A stretch of DNA of 64,000 nt from Pseudomonas sp. ACN8. Lineage in GTDB: Bacteria > Pseudomonadota > Gammaproteobacteria > Pseudomonadales > Pseudomonadaceae. The notes beneath the pieces are model-generated. The model was not told where the DNA came from. It made no database searches and saw only the letters and a list, made by a program, of their open reading frames with translations. The translations under genes and the position numbers were made by a program. The stretch is taken from positions 62,001 to 126,000 of the forward strand of contig NZ_MRCS01000004.1 of assembly GCF_002303925.1 (NCBI RefSeq), in the 5' to 3' direction. Positions 35,076 through 46,800 of this stretch are shown here, piece after piece. Position 1 is the first letter of the stretch. Every line of letters starts with the position of its first letter.

Positions 35076-35157
35076 AAAAACAACCGGAAACGAAAGCGTA
35101 GGGTTGCAGCATAGGTCAGGGTTGGTGGTTATCCCAAGTCGCTGAACATCCTGACAA

Positions 35158-35190
35158 TAAAAAAGGCCTCCCGAAGGAGGCCTCTTTTTG
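35158..35190. terminator. Terminator after glnA (bidirectional)
   Basis: AGGCCTCC-CGAA-GGAGGCCT is flanked by A and T tracts. On the minus strand it reads GGCCTCC-TTCG-GGAGGCC-TTTTTT and ends glnA. Confidence 0.9.
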
Positions 35191-35218
35191 TCACGCCGCG
35201 TGTCGCGACGCTACCGGA

Positions 35219-36625
35219 TCAGCAGCTGTAGTACAGCTCGTATTCCAGTGGGTGTACGAAGGTACGTACCTTGATTTCTTCTTCGCTTTTAAGGGCGATG
35301 TAAGCGTCGATGAAGTCGTCGCTGAAAACGCCGCCTTTGGTCAGGAACGCACGACCTTTGTCCAGCTCTTCCAGGGCTTCTTTCAGGCTGCCGCAAACTT
35401 GTGGGATCTCTTTGGCCTCTTCAGGCGGCAGGTCGTACAGGTTTTTGTCAGCGGCATCGCCAGGGTGGATCTTGTTCTGGATGCCGTCCAGGCCGGCCAT
35501 CAGCAGTGCGGCGAAGCACAGGTACGGGTTGGCAGCCGGATCCGGGAAACGTGCTTCAATACGGCGGGCTTTCGGGCTCGACACGTAAGGAATACGGATC
35601 GAAGCGGAGCGGTTGCGAGCCGAGTAGGCCAGCATCACTGGGGCTTCGAAGCCTGGAACCAGACGCTTGTAGGAGTTGGTCGCCGGGTTGGTGAAGCCGT
35701 TCAGGGCCTTACCGTGCTTGATGATGCCGCCGATGAAGTACAGGGCAGTGTCGGACAGGCCGGCATAGCCTTCGCCAGCGAAGGTGTTCTTGCCATCTTT
35801 CCAGATGGACATGTGTACGTGCATACCCGAGCCATTGTCGCCGTACAGAGGCTTAGGCATGAAGGTCGCGGTGCGACCGTAGGCATCGGCTACGTTGTGC
35901 ACGACGTACTTCAGGGTTTGGGTTTCGTCGGCTTTTTTCACCAGGGTGTTGAACTTGACGCCGATTTCGTTCTGGCCGGCAGTTGCCACTTCGTGGTGGT
36001 GAACTTCGACGGTCAGGCCCATTTCTTCCAGTGCGTTGCACATGGAGGTACGGATTTCGTGGTCGTGGTCGAACGGCGGAACCGGGAAGTAGCCGCCTTT
36101 GACGCCTGGACGGTGGCCTTTGTTGCCGCCTTCGATGTCCTGGTCGGACATCCACGAACCCTGTTCAGAGTAGATCTTGAACATGGAACCGGAAATGTCG
36201 GACTTGAACTTCACCTGGTCGAAGATGAAGAACTCTGGCTCTGGACCGGCGTATACGGTGTCGCCGATAGCGGTGGCTTTCAGGTGCTCTTCGGCGCGCT
36301 TGGCGATCGCACGTGGGTCGCGGTCGTAGCCTTGCATGCTCGAAGGTTCGATGATGTCGCAGACCAGAATCAGGGTCGGCTCTTCGGTGAACGGATCCAG
36401 GACGGCGGTGGAGTCGTCCGGCATCAGGATCATGTCGGAGGCTTCGATGCCTTTCCAGCCAGCGATGGAGGAACCGTCGAACATTTTGCCGACTTCGAAG
36501 AAGTCGTCATCCAGCGCATCGCGAGCCGGCATGGTCACGTGGTGCTGAGTGCCTTTGGTGTCCGTGAAGCGCAGATCAATCCACTTGACGTCATGATCTT
36601 TGATGAGTTGAACCGACTTCGACAT
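35219..36625 (-). CDS. glnA: Glutamine synthetase type I
   Basis: A 468-aa GSI-beta enzyme making glutamine from glutamate and ammonia. The start [27 protein letters not shown] is typical. Active-site sequence includes [23 protein letters not shown] and [15 protein letters not shown]. The adenylylation tyrosine is in [11 protein letters not shown] near residue 397. It is regulated by adenylylation and by NtrC: a sigma-54 promoter lies 97 nt upstream, with NtrC-like sites near 36841-36886. A strong terminator follows. Confidence 0.98.
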   Translation of the reverse strand: MSKSVQLIKDHDVKWIDLRFTDTKGTQHHVTMPARDALDDDFFEVGKMFDGSSIAGWKGIEASDMILMPDDSTAVLDPFTEEPTLILVCDIIEPSSMQGYDRDPRAIAKRAEEHLKATAIGDTVYAGPEPEFFIFDQVKFKSDISGSMFKIYSEQGSWMSDQDIEGGNKGHRPGVKGGYFPVPPFDHDHEIRTSMCNALEEMGLTVEVHHHEVATAGQNEIGVKFNTLVKKADETQTLKYVVHNVADAYGRTATFMPKPLYGDNGSGMHVHMSIWKDGKNTFAGEGYAGLSDTALYFIGGIIKHGKALNGFTNPATNSYKRLVPGFEAPVMLAYSARNRSASIRIPYVSSPKARRIEARFPDPAANPYLCFAALLMAGLDGIQNKIHPGDAADKNLYDLPPEEAKEIPQVCGSLKEALEELDKGRAFLTKGGVFSDDFIDAYIALKSEEEIKVRTFVHPLEYELYYSC

Positions 36626-36721
36626 AGTGTCCTCCGGGTGGCTTCGGGCTAGTAATGGATGCCCTTAAATGTGGGTGATGCCGGCGCGAATACTCTGCCA
36701 AGGCAACCTGCCTCACAAGGG

Positions 36722-36737
36722 AGCAAATTGCATGCCA
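36722..36737 (-). promoter_or_regulatory. Sigma-54 promoter of glnA
   Basis: On the minus strand TGGCATGCAATTTGCT fits TGGCAC-N5-TTGCW, with GG and GC 10 nt apart. The predicted start is near 36711, about 85 nt before the glnA ATG. Confidence 0.85.
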
Positions 36738-36840
36738 GTGCCCCAGCATGGGTTTTTTGCCCCAAAAACACGCTTGCGAAGGCATATTGCGCTTTAAAGC
36801 AGAAAATCTCGCCCTGTAATGTGGCGTCAGATTCAATAAA

Positions 36841-36886
36841 TGACCTGTTTTGGTGCGCGCAAAACCTTCTGCACATTAACTGGTTA
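36841..36886. promoter_or_regulatory. Candidate pair of NtrC sites upstream of glnA
   Basis: TGACCTGTTTTGGTGCG (36841-36857) and TGCACATTAACTGGTTA (36870-36886) partly match TGCACC-N5-GGTGCA (about 8 and 7 of 12 positions). They lie about 105-150 bp behind the -24 element, a usual enhancer distance. Confidence 0.45.
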
Positions 36887-36905
36887 AACCTTGAGCAATT
36901 TCCGC

Positions 36906-36911
36906 TATAAT
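36906..36911 (+). promoter_or_regulatory. Probable -10 box of thiI
   Basis: TATAAT lies 43 bp before the thiI ATG, with a weak -35-like TTAAAC 16 bp upstream. The same region carries the divergent glnA control sites. Confidence 0.5.
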
Positions 36912-36953
36912 CCGCGCCCCCCTTTTTCGGCAGGCCATGCGCGCGCTGTTTCC

Positions 36954-38408
36954 ATGAAATTAATCGTAAAAGTCTTCCCCGAGATCACCATCAAGAGTCG
37001 ACCTGTCCGGACGAAATTTATCCGCCAGTTGGCCAAAAACATCCGCGCCGTGCTCCGCGATCTGGACCCGGCCGTGGTGGTGAACGGCGTGTGGGACAAT
37101 CTCGAGCTGGAAACCCGCGTTACCGACCCGAAAGCCTTGAAAGAGATGGGTGAGCGTCTGACCTGCATGCCGGGCATCGCGCACTTTCTGCAGATCGACG
37201 AGTACCCGCTGGGCGACTTCGACGACATCACCGAAAAGTGCAGGCAGCACTACGGCGATGCGCTGGCCGGCAAGATCTTTTCGGTGCGTTGCAAACGCGC
37301 CGGCAAGCACCCGTTCAGCTCGATCGATATCGAAAAATATGTCGGCAGCAAGCTGCGACGTGAGTGCGGCGCCGCCGGGATCGACCTGAAAAAGCCTGAA
37401 GTCGAAGTCCGGATCGAAGTTCGCGACCAACGGTTGTTCGTGATCCACAGCCAGCACAACGGCATCGGCGGATATCCGCTGGGTGCCCTGGAGCAGACTC
37501 TGGTGCTGATGTCCGGTGGCTTCGACTCCACCGTGGCGGCCTACCAGATCATGCGCCGCGGGCTGATGGCGCATTTCTGCTTCTTCAATCTGGGCGGACG
37601 TGCCCACGAGCTGGGCGTCATGGAAGTCGCGCATTTCATCTGGAAGAAGTACGGCAGCTCCCAACGCGTGCTATTTGTCAGTGTGCCGTTCGAAGAAGTG
37701 CTGGGCGAAATCCTCGGCAAAGTCGATAACAGTCATATGGGCGTAGTATTGAAGCGTATGATGTTGCGCGCTTCGTCCCAAATTGCCGATCGACTGCACA
37801 TCGACGCACTGGTCACCGGTGAGGCGATCTCCCAGGTGTCGAGCCAGACGCTGCCGAACCTGTCAGTGATCGACTGTGTGACCGACAAGCTTGTCCTGCG
37901 CCCACTGATCGTCGCGCACAAGCAGGACATCATCGACACGGCCAACGAAATCGGCACCGCCGATTTTGCCCGGCACATGCCGGAATACTGCGGCGTCATC
38001 TCGGTCAATCCGAAGACCGCGGCCAAGCGCCATCGCGTCGAGCATGAAGAGAAAGAATTCGATATGGCGGTACTCGAGCGTGCGCTCGAAAACGCCAAGC
38101 TGGTGCCGATCGATCGCGTGATCGATGAACTGGGCCAGGATTTGCAGATTGAAGAAGTCAGCGAAGCGCTGGCCGGTCAGATCGTCATCGACATCCGCCA
38201 CCCGGATGCCGCTGAAGACGACCCGCTGGAACTCGCTGGCATCGAGGTACAAACGATGCCGTTTTATGCAGTGAACGCTCGTTTCAAGGAACTGGACCCT
38301 ACTCGCCAGTACCTGCTGTATTGCGACAAAGGCGTGATGAGTCGCCTGCATGCCCACCATTTGCTCAGTGAGGGGCATGCCAATGTGCGCGTTTATCGAC
38401 CGAGCTAA
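36954..38408 (+). CDS. thiI: tRNA 4-thiouridine synthase / thiamine sulphurtransferase ThiI
   Basis: A 484-aa enzyme that makes s4U8 in tRNA. Domain order is an N-terminal ferredoxin-like plus THUMP domain (residues about 1-165), a PP-loop ATPase with LMSGGFDST near residue 184, and a C-terminal rhodanese with [14 protein letters not shown]. The PP-loop and rhodanese Cys are intact. The ATG at 36954 begins [15 protein letters not shown], as in the family. It is transcribed divergently from glnA. Confidence 0.97.
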   Translation: MKLIVKVFPEITIKSRPVRTKFIRQLAKNIRAVLRDLDPAVVVNGVWDNLELETRVTDPKALKEMGERLTCMPGIAHFLQIDEYPLGDFDDITEKCRQHYGDALAGKIFSVRCKRAGKHPFSSIDIEKYVGSKLRRECGAAGIDLKKPEVEVRIEVRDQRLFVIHSQHNGIGGYPLGALEQTLVLMSGGFDSTVAAYQIMRRGLMAHFCFFNLGGRAHELGVMEVAHFIWKKYGSSQRVLFVSVPFEEVLGEILGKVDNSHMGVVLKRMMLRASSQIADRLHIDALVTGEAISQVSSQTLPNLSVIDCVTDKLVLRPLIVAHKQDIIDTANEIGTADFARHMPEYCGVISVNPKTAAKRHRVEHEEKEFDMAVLERALENAKLVPIDRVIDELGQDLQIEEVSEALAGQIVIDIRHPDAAEDDPLELAGIEVQTMPFYAVNARFKELDPTRQYLLYCDKGVMSRLHAHHLLSEGHANVRVYRPS

Positions 38409-38547
38409 GTGCCCGGGGCTGTTTGCCTGTGGCCTGCGTCACCGGCCCCCCGATGCCACCGTCAAGCTGTAACGGCTTTCACGGACGCTACTGTTAATCG
38501 CTGCCAAGACTTGTCAGCACACCGAATCCTCTGATCGAGATACACAA

Positions 38548-40368
38548 GTGATCGAAAATCTACGCAACATCGCCATCATTGCCCACGTTGACCATGGTAA
38601 GACCACCCTGGTAGACAAACTCCTGCGTCAATCCGGCACCCTGGAGCGCAACGAGCTCAACGACGAGCGCGTGATGGACTCCAACGACCAGGAAAAAGAG
38701 CGCGGTATTACCATTCTGGCGAAAAACACCGCCATCAACTGGAACGGCTACCACATCAACATCGTGGACACCCCGGGCCACGCCGACTTCGGCGGCGAAG
38801 TTGAACGCGTAATGTCGATGGTCGACTCCGTTCTGCTGCTGGTTGACGCTCAAGACGGCCCTATGCCGCAAACCCGTTTCGTGACCAAGAAGGCTTTCGA
38901 AGCCGGCCTGCGTCCGATCGTGTGCATCAACAAGGTTGACCGTCCAGGCGCGCGTCCGGACTGGGTTCTGGACCAGATCTTCGACCTGTTCGACAACCTG
39001 GGTGCCACCGAAGAACAGCTGGACTTCAAAGTCGTCTACGCCTCGGCCCTGAACGGTATTGCCGGTCTGGACCACAACGAAATGGCTGAAGACATGACCC
39101 CGCTGTACCAGTCGATCGTCGACAACGTACCGGCGCCGGCTGTTGACCGTGAAGGTCCGTTCCAGATGCAGATCTCCGCACTGGACTACAACAGCTTCCT
39201 GGGTGTTATCGGTGTTGGCCGTATCGCTCGTGGTCGCGTCAAGCCGAACACCCCGGTTGTGGCTATCGGCGCCGACGGCAAGAAGCGTAACGGTCGTATC
39301 CTGAAGCTGATGGGTCACCACGGTCTGCACCGTGTAGACGTTGAAGAAGCTGCCGCAGGCGACATCGTGTGCATCAGCGGTATGGACTCGCTGTTCATCT
39401 CCGACACCCTGTGCCACCCGGACACCGTTGAAGCGATGAAGCCGTTGACCGTCGACGAGCCAACCGTTTCCATGACCTTCCAGGTAAACGACTCGCCATT
39501 CTGCGGTAAAGAAGGCAAGTTCGTGACTTCCCGTAACATCAAGGAACGTCTGGACAAAGAGCTGCTGTACAACGTTGCACTGCGCGTTGAAGAAGGCGAC
39601 TCGGCTGACAAGTTCAAGGTTTCCGGCCGTGGCGAACTGCACCTCTCGGTACTGATCGAAACCATGCGTCGCGAAGGCTTCGAAATGGCTGTAGGCCGTC
39701 CGGAAGTGATCATCCGTCTGGTTGACGGCGTGAAGCACGAACCATTCGAAAACGTCACCATCGACACCCCTGAAGAATCCCAGGGCAAGGTGATGGAAGA
39801 GATGGGCCTGCGTAAGGGCGACCTGACCAACATGGTGCCGGATGGCAAGGGCCGTGTACGTCTGGAATACAACATCCCTGCTCGTGGTCTGATCGGTTTC
39901 CGTAACCAGTTCCTGACCCTGACCAACGGTGCTGGCATCCTGACCTCGATCTTCGACCGTTACGACGTGATGAAGTCCGGCGACATGTCCGGCCGTCAGA
40001 ACGGCGTTCTGGTTTCGGTTGAAACCGGCAAGGCACTGACCTACTCCCTGGAAACCCTGCAGGCGCGTGGCAAGCTGTTCGTAGAACACGGTCAGGAAAT
40101 CTACAACGGTCAGATCGTGGGTCTGAACAGCCGTGACAACGACCTGGGCGTCAACCCTACCAAGGGCAAGAAGCTCGACAACATGCGTGCTTCGGGTAAA
40201 GACGAAACCATCGCCCTGGTTCCACCTGTTCGCTTCACCCTGGAACAGGCTCTGGAATTCATCCAGGACGACGAGCTGTGTGAAGTGACTCCTAAGTCCA
40301 TCCGTCTTCGCAAGAAGATCCTGGACGAAAGCGAGCGTACCCGCGCTGCCAAGAAAGCCAAGGCATAA
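38548..40368 (+). CDS. typA: Ribosome-associated translational GTPase TypA/BipA
   Basis: A 606-aa GTPase. G1 is [10 protein letters not shown]2 is [10 protein letters not shown]3 [14 protein letters not shown] and G4 NKVDRPGA. Domains II, III and V follow, with the BipA-specific C-terminal domain ending TRAAKKAKA. It assists ribosome assembly and stress adaptation, especially at low temperature. Translation starts at GTG 38548 (GTGATCGAAAATC). A strong terminator follows. Confidence 0.98.
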   Translation: MIENLRNIAIIAHVDHGKTTLVDKLLRQSGTLERNELNDERVMDSNDQEKERGITILAKNTAINWNGYHINIVDTPGHADFGGEVERVMSMVDSVLLLVDAQDGPMPQTRFVTKKAFEAGLRPIVCINKVDRPGARPDWVLDQIFDLFDNLGATEEQLDFKVVYASALNGIAGLDHNEMAEDMTPLYQSIVDNVPAPAVDREGPFQMQISALDYNSFLGVIGVGRIARGRVKPNTPVVAIGADGKKRNGRILKLMGHHGLHRVDVEEAAAGDIVCISGMDSLFISDTLCHPDTVEAMKPLTVDEPTVSMTFQVNDSPFCGKEGKFVTSRNIKERLDKELLYNVALRVEEGDSADKFKVSGRGELHLSVLIETMRREGFEMAVGRPEVIIRLVDGVKHEPFENVTIDTPEESQGKVMEEMGLRKGDLTNMVPDGKGRVRLEYNIPARGLIGFRNQFLTLTNGAGILTSIFDRYDVMKSGDMSGRQNGVLVSVETGKALTYSLETLQARGKLFVEHGQEIYNGQIVGLNSRDNDLGVNPTKGKKLDNMRASGKDETIALVPPVRFTLEQALEFIQDDELCEVTPKSIRLRKKILDESERTRAAKKAKA

Positions 40369-40387
40369 GATTTAGCCCGGCTTAACG

Positions 40388-40422
40388 AAAACGCCCCCGG
40401 TCGAAAGGCCGGGGGCGTTTTT
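40388..40422 (+). terminator. Terminator of typA
   Basis: ACGCCCCCGG/CCGGGGGCGT with a short TCGAAAGG loop is followed by TTTTTGTTT. Confidence 0.92.
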
Positions 40423-40458
40423 GTTTGTCTGGGGTTTGTGCAGTGTTTGTTCGGGCCC

Positions 40459-40536
40459 CATCGCTAGCAGGCTAGCTCCCACACTTGACCTGTGATCGAC
40501 ACAAATCCCCTGTGGGAGCTAGCCTGCTAGCGATGG
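40459..40536. repeat. REP doublet (REPIN) 6, variant GCTAGCAGGCTAGC
   Basis: Both arms carry TAGC in place of GAGC/CTCG, so the stem pairs G-C to T-A are changed at the same position on both sides. It lies between convergent typA and the YkgJ gene. Confidence 0.92.
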
Positions 40537-40569
40537 CGGCCAATCAGCCACAGAAGATTTCAGGATGGA

Positions 40570-41007
40570 TCAGAACCGCTCAATCGCCCGTGAACTCCGC
40601 TCGCGCTCCACTTCCTTGGGCTTGTATGCGCAATACCCCGGCCGCGGGCCGATTTTCGGGTGATTGCGGCAGGTATCCGGGCGCTTTTCATAAATAGTGC
40701 ACAGACGGCTCTTACGATCCAGGTAGTAGCAATCGTTGTTGCTCATGCGCTGGAGGGTGAAGATTCCTGACTTCTGGTTGAAGCGTTCAACCAAGCCTTC
40801 TTTTTGCAAGCGCTTGGCGATGTTCTTCGGCGGATCACCCAGCTCGAATTCATCGACCACGCCGATGCGGACCAGATCCTTGATCTTGACCTCGACGGGC
40901 AGGGTGCAGCAGCTGGACATGCATGAGCCGCACATCGGGGCAGAGTACTTGGCCCAGGTATCGAGGCGGTCGATCTCTGCGGCAGCGATCAGGTTCGGCT
41001 TCATCAT
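40570..41007 (-). CDS. YkgJ-family cysteine-cluster protein
   Basis: A 145-aa protein with an N-terminal cysteine cluster CGSCMSSCC and a second cluster CTIYEKRPDTCRNHP, plus CAYKPKE. The conserved cysteines suggest a zinc or iron site (CxxCxxxCC type). The body is basic. Function is unknown. It converges on typA with a REP doublet between. Two ATGs are adjacent at the start (41007 and 41004). Confidence 0.88.
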   Translation of the reverse strand: MMKPNLIAAAEIDRLDTWAKYSAPMCGSCMSSCCTLPVEVKIKDLVRIGVVDEFELGDPPKNIAKRLQKEGLVERFNQKSGIFTLQRMSNNDCYYLDRKSRLCTIYEKRPDTCRNHPKIGPRPGYCAYKPKEVERERSSRAIERF

Positions 41008-41263
41008 CGGTTGTTACCAGCGTGTGCATCAGGGCGCGCGATCATACCGGGACTGGTGGATTTTTGAACAACCTTTCGCCAGTTTTTTTCACAGACAGCG
41101 CAAACAACCGGAAAATAGGCACGAGCCCTGCATTGATTCAGGCACAAGACAACGCAATGTCGATCCAGCTTGCATTCAAAGGAAAAACTGCCGAACCAGA
41201 GCCTCTACCGCCTGTCAGACCGACTAGGCTCAGACAACTCCAAGCTCGCTCGAGGTCCTATCG

Positions 41264-43714
41264 ATGACTCAAGAACCACTTGTTCGCGAAGCAGAGGTGG
41301 CCGCATTCCGCGACGCCGTCTTGACCAAACTCACTTATGCAGTGGGTAAAGACCCGGATCACGCCTTCGACCATGACTGGTTCGAAGCCATTGCCCTGGC
41401 CGCGCGGGATCACATGGTCGAGCACTGGATGGACCACACGCGGCAGATCTACCGCAAAGGTCAGAAGCGCGTCTATTACCTCTCCCTTGAATTCCTCATC
41501 GGCCGGCTGCTCTACGACAGCCTGAGCAACCTCGGCCTGCTCGACGTGGCCCGCGAAGCCCTGACCGAACTCGGCGTCGACCTTGAGCGCATCCGCCTGC
41601 TGGAACCCGATGCCGCGCTGGGCAACGGCGGCCTCGGACGTCTGGCGGCGTGTTTCATGGAAAGCATGTCGACCCTCGGCATCGCCGGTCATGGCTACGG
41701 TATTCGTTACGAACACGGCTTGTTCCGCCAGGCCATCGTCGACGGCTGGCAACAGGAGCAGACCGAACACTGGCTGGATTTCGGCAACCCCTGGGAGTTC
41801 GAACGCCCGGAGGTGGTTTACCCGATCGGTTTCGGCGGCAGTGTCGAGACAGTGACCGATGAAAACGGCAAGTCCAGGCAGGTCTGGCACCCGGTGGAAA
41901 CCGTACGGGCCATTGCGTATGACACGCCGGTGGTCGGTTGGCGCGGGGCAAGCGTCAACACGCTGCGTTTGTGGCGCGCCCGGGCCATGGAAGAACTGCA
42001 TCTGGAGCGTTTCAACGCTGGCGACCATCTGGGCGCCGTGGCCGAAGTGGCCCGGGCCGAAAGTATCTCCAGAGTGTTGTACCCGGCGGACAGCACCGAG
42101 GCCGGCCAGGAATTGCGCCTGCGCCAGGAGTATTTCTTCGTCGCCGCCTCGTTGCAGGATCTGCTGCGCCGCCATCGCAACATGCACACCTCGGTACTGA
42201 CCCTGGGCGACCACGCGGCGATTCAGCTCAACGACACCCACCCTTCGATTGCCGTGGCTGAACTGATGCGGCAACTGGTCGACGTGTACGACGTGGCATG
42301 GGACGCTGCGTGGCAGGTCACCGTCGATACGTTGTCTTACACCAACCATACGTTGCTGCCGGAAGCGCTGGAAACCTGGCCGGTGGGCCTGATGGAGCGC
42401 ATGCTGCCACGGCACATGCAGATCATTTACCTGATCAACGCCCAGCACATCGACTCCCTGCGGGCCAAAGGCATTCACGACTTCGACGTGCTGCGCGCGG
42501 TGTCGCTGATCGAGGAAGACAACGGACGCCGGGTGCGCATGGGCAACCTGGCGTTTCTCGGTTCCCACAGCATCAACGGTGTGTCCGGGCTGCACACGCA
42601 ACTGATGCGTCAAACGGTGTTCTCCGAACTGCACAAGCTCTACCCGGAGCGGATCAACAACAAAACCAACGGCATCACCTTCCGCCGCTGGCTGTATCAG
42701 GCCAACCCCGAGCTGACCTCGATGCTGGTCGATGCCCTCGGGCCCGAAGTGCTGGATAACCCGGAACAGCGTTTGCTCGCCCTCGAGCCGTTCGCCGAGA
42801 AAAGTGCATTCCGCAAGGCGTTTGCCGAGCAACGCCTGCACAGCAAGAAAGCCCTGGCGTACCTGATTCATGAGCGGCTGGGCGTGGCGGTCAACCCGGC
42901 GGCGATGTTCGATGTGCAGGTCAAGCGGATCCACGAATACAAACGCCAGTTGCTCAACCTGATGCACACCGTGGCGTTGTACCAGGCGATTCGCGCGGAA
43001 CCTGAAATCGATTGGGTGCCACGGGTGAAAATCTTCGCCGGCAAGGCGGCCGCGAGTTATCACCAGGCCAAACTGATCATTAAGCTGACCAACGACATCG
43101 CCCGGGTGGTGAATAACGACCCGACCGTGCGCGGCTTGCTCAAAGTGGTGTTCCTGCCCAATTACAACGTCAGCCTGGCGGAGAGCATCATTCCGGCGGC
43201 GGATTTGTCCGAGCAGATCTCCACCGCCGGGTTCGAAGCGTCAGGCACCAGCAATATGAAATTCGGCCTGAACGGCGCGCTGACCATCGGCACCCTGGAC
43301 GGGGCCAACGTGGAAATGTGCGACCTCATCGGTGCCGAGCACATGTTCATCTTCGGCCTCAGCGCGCAGCAGGTGGAAGCGCGCAAGCAGAACCATGAGT
43401 TCAGCGCGGTGCCGGATATTGCCGCGTCCCATCGTCTGAACGATGTGCTGCAAGCGATTCGTGGCGGGGTGTTCTCACCGGATGATCCGTCCCGTTACAC
43501 CGGGTTGATCGATTCGCTGGTGGACTACGACCGCTTCCTGGTCTGCGCCGACTTCGATTCCTACTGGCACGCCCAGATGCGCGTCGAAGCCCATTGGCAC
43601 GATTCTAAGGAGTGGTGGCGTTCAGCGGTGTTGAGCACGGCACGGATGGGCTGGTTCTCGTCGGATCGGACCATTCGCGAGTACGCAACGGAAATCTGGA
43701 AGGCACTGGAGTAG
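41264..43714 (+). CDS. glgP: Glycogen/starch phosphorylase
   Basis: An 816-aa pyridoxal-phosphate enzyme that releases glucose-1-phosphate from alpha-glucan ends. The glucan-binding and catalytic parts begin YYLSLEFLIGRLLYDSL and EPDAALGNGGLGRLAACFM. The PLP lysine lies in EASGTSNMKFGLNGALTIGTLDGANVEM. KRIHEYKRQLLN is also present. Length is typical of the family. It stands alone here; no other glg genes adjoin it. ATG 41264 overlaps the stop of a 36-codon upstream open frame by 4 nt. Confidence 0.96.
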   Translation: MTQEPLVREAEVAAFRDAVLTKLTYAVGKDPDHAFDHDWFEAIALAARDHMVEHWMDHTRQIYRKGQKRVYYLSLEFLIGRLLYDSLSNLGLLDVAREALTELGVDLERIRLLEPDAALGNGGLGRLAACFMESMSTLGIAGHGYGIRYEHGLFRQAIVDGWQQEQTEHWLDFGNPWEFERPEVVYPIGFGGSVETVTDENGKSRQVWHPVETVRAIAYDTPVVGWRGASVNTLRLWRARAMEELHLERFNAGDHLGAVAEVARAESISRVLYPADSTEAGQELRLRQEYFFVAASLQDLLRRHRNMHTSVLTLGDHAAIQLNDTHPSIAVAELMRQLVDVYDVAWDAAWQVTVDTLSYTNHTLLPEALETWPVGLMERMLPRHMQIIYLINAQHIDSLRAKGIHDFDVLRAVSLIEEDNGRRVRMGNLAFLGSHSINGVSGLHTQLMRQTVFSELHKLYPERINNKTNGITFRRWLYQANPELTSMLVDALGPEVLDNPEQRLLALEPFAEKSAFRKAFAEQRLHSKKALAYLIHERLGVAVNPAAMFDVQVKRIHEYKRQLLNLMHTVALYQAIRAEPEIDWVPRVKIFAGKAAASYHQAKLIIKLTNDIARVVNNDPTVRGLLKVVFLPNYNVSLAESIIPAADLSEQISTAGFEASGTSNMKFGLNGALTIGTLDGANVEMCDLIGAEHMFIFGLSAQQVEARKQNHEFSAVPDIAASHRLNDVLQAIRGGVFSPDDPSRYTGLIDSLVDYDRFLVCADFDSYWHAQMRVEAHWHDSKEWWRSAVLSTARMGWFSSDRTIREYATEIWKALE

Positions 43715-43879
43715 TTTTCAGCCAGAACTGCGAGCAAGGCCCGGTTGTTGCCGGGCCGGATCGATATACTAGGCGCCGGATTGCCGAGCGGCAGGGTTTG
43801 TGGTGTTTTCACACTAGACTGATCAGACACTGTACCGCTTGGACTTGCCCCACGATGGGGCCGCTTAGGGATATCGACC

Positions 43880-46800
43880 ATGCAATGGATGTTCATGCTG
43901 ATAGGGCTGGTGCTCGGCTGGATACTCGACGAGTCATTCAGTGATGCACTGTTGGGCGCATTACTCGGATTGGGTATCGGCCAGGCCCTTCGCCTGACTC
44001 GCATGGACTCGCAGGCCGTCGAACAGCAGCGCTTGCTGGAACAGGCGCAGGTAGCGCTGCACGCGGTCGAGCAACGGCTGGCGCTGCTCGAAGCATCGGG
44101 CGTCAAGGCGCCGGAAACCCGCGAACCACTGGTCTCACCTGAAACCATCCTTGATGAAGCGCCTGCAGCGGCCCCGGATTTGCTCTGGGAGCTGCCGCCC
44201 GAACTCGAACCGATAGCCGTCGCGGCCACCGAAACCAACCGTTCGCAGCCTGCCGATGCCTGGAAGGCCGAGACGATCGCTCGCCAGGCACAACCACCTG
44301 CCCCCCCGCGTGGTCCGAACCTCATCGACCGCGCCATCAGTCGCGCCCGGGCCTGGTTGTTCGGCGGCAATACCGTGTTGCGGGTCGGCGTGGTGCTGCT
44401 GTTCCTCGGTCTGGCCTTCCTGCTGCGCTATGCCACCGAAGGCGTGGTGGTGCCGGTTGAATTGCGTTATGCAGGCGTTGCGGCGGCAGCCTTGGGGTTG
44501 CTCGGGCTGGGGTGGTGGTTGCGAGCGCGCAACAGCAGTTATGCGTTGATCCTGCAAGGCGCCGGGATCGCCGTGTTGTATCTGACAGTGTTTGCCGCGA
44601 TGCGCCTGCATCCACTGCTCGATCCCTCGGCGGGGTTCGGCCTGCTGGTGGCGGTGACTGTCTGTTCGGCGATTCTCGCCATCACCCAGGACTCCCTGGG
44701 GCTGGCCGCCGCAGCCGCACTGGGCGGGTTCGCCGCGCCGCTACTGGCCTCCACCGGCGCCGGCAACCACGTCGCGCTGTTCAGCTACTTCGCCCTGCTC
44801 AACGCCGGCATCTTCGTCATTGCCTGGTTCAAGGCCTGGCGGCTGTTGAATGTCATCGGGTTCACCGGCACCTTCGGCATCGGTTTCGCCTGGGGCCTGC
44901 GCTCCTACTCGCCGGAACTACTGTGGAGTACCGAGCCGTTTCTGATTTTGTTTTTCCTGATGTACCTGGCCATTGGTCTGCTGTTCGCCCGACGCAAGCT
45001 GCTGGAGATGAGCGATGCACCGGCAGAGGGCAGTCGCGAATCGCTGTTGCAGTGGTCGGCGCGCAAGGGCAACTACGTCGACGGCACTCTGTTGTTCGGC
45101 CCGCCGCTGGCGGGTTTCGGTTTGCAGTTCGCACTGGTACAGCATCTGGAGTTCGCGGCGGCGTTCAGTGCCTTGGCGCTGGGCATTATTTATATGGGGC
45201 TTGCCCGTTGGCTGATGGCCGGGCGCACGCTGTTGCTGGGGGAAACCTGTCTGGCTTTGGGCGTGATCTTCACCAGCCTGGCGATTCCGCTGGGGCTCGA
45301 TGCACGCTGGACGACAGCGGCGTGGGCGGTGGAGGGCGCGGGGATCTTCTGGCTCGGCCTGCGCCAGCAAAGGCCCTTGGGTCGGGCGTTTGCCTTGCTC
45401 CTGCAACTGGGTTCGGCGCTGGCGTTTCTCAGCGAGCTGCACGACAGCGAGGGCAGCCTGCTCGGCGGCGAGCCGCTAGGCGCGTTGTTACTGGGCATCG
45501 CGTTGCTGTTCAGCTTCCACCAGTTGCGTAAAGCCTTGCCGGAACAGATCAGGCCTTGGGAACTGAAAGGCCTGCCAGTCCTGGCATGCCTCGGGCTGGC
45601 GTTTCTCTATTTGCTGGCGCCGTTGTTTTTCTTCAGCCACGGCACGGTGATCAGTTGGGCCCTGGCCGGGGCGCTGACGTTGTTGGTTGGCGTGCACCTG
45701 CCATCGCGCACCTTCGTGTTCACCGCGCTCGCTGTGCAACTGTTGGGTGGCGCGCTGTTCCTGGCGATGGGGCCGCTGTTCAGTGAAGGGCTGAATCCCT
45801 TGGCTCATGCCGGATTCTGGGCGCCGCTGGTGTTGGGGCTGGCGGCGATGGTCGGGGCCTGGCGTTTGCAGATTGGTCATTCGCTTGGAACATTCGAAGG
45901 GCTGAGCCTGTTGCGATTGTCCCAAGCGTTGCTGGTGTGGGGCGCAGGTTGGTGGGCGTTGGCCTGGATCATCGAAGTGCTGCATTTTGCGCCGTTGCCG
46001 GTGCGGGCGACTTTGTTGTTGAGCATCGCTGCCGTGAGTGTGGCGCTGTGGACGGTGTTGGCGCTGCGCCTGAAATGGCCGTCACTGGGTGTGCTCTGCA
46101 CGGCGTTGATTCCCGCGGCGGCACTGGTGCTGCTCGCGGCCTGGCACTCGCGTTATCACCCGGCGTCCAACGTCGGCTGGCTGGCGTGGGCCGCGGTGTT
46201 CGTCGTGCATTTCATGTCCCTGAGGCGCCTGGCGCTCATGCTGGCGGCGCGCGTGACGAGCGTGGCCCATGTGCTCGGCTGTTGGCTATTGATGGGTGTA
46301 TTGGCTCTGGAGCTGCGTTACGGCTTGCTGGTGTTGTCCGAGCAATACAACGCCTGGCGCTGGTTGGGTTGGGCGATTCTGCCCAGTCTGTATCTGGTGC
46401 TGATGGCGGCACCTCGCGCGTGGCCTTGGCCAGTGTCGGCGTATCCACGCGAATACCGCGTATACGCCGCCGCGCCGCTGGCGTTGTTGATGCTCGGCTG
46501 GTTCTGGCTGGCGAATGTCGCCAGCGACGGCAACGCCGAGCCACTGCCCTACGTGCCATTGATCAACCCGCTGGAGCTGGGCTTGCTGTTCGCGTTGTTC
46601 GGCGTCTATGCCTGGTCCCGCAGCGCCATGACACAACTGGCAGTCCGCGAGGATTACGCCGCCATCGCCACGCAAGGGGTCGCGGGTGCCTCGCTGTTCG
46701 TGTTCTTTACGGCATTGGTGATGCGTACGGCGCACCATTGGAGCGGGGTGCCGTTCGAGCTGGACCTGTTGCTGGCGTCGATGCAGGTGCAAGCCGGGTT

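Noticed and set aside
36891..36953. Longer thiI start at 36891 and a TPP riboswitch upstream
   Set aside because: The family begins [11 protein letters not shown] at 36954, a -10 box overlaps the longer version, and no THI-box sequence is visible.
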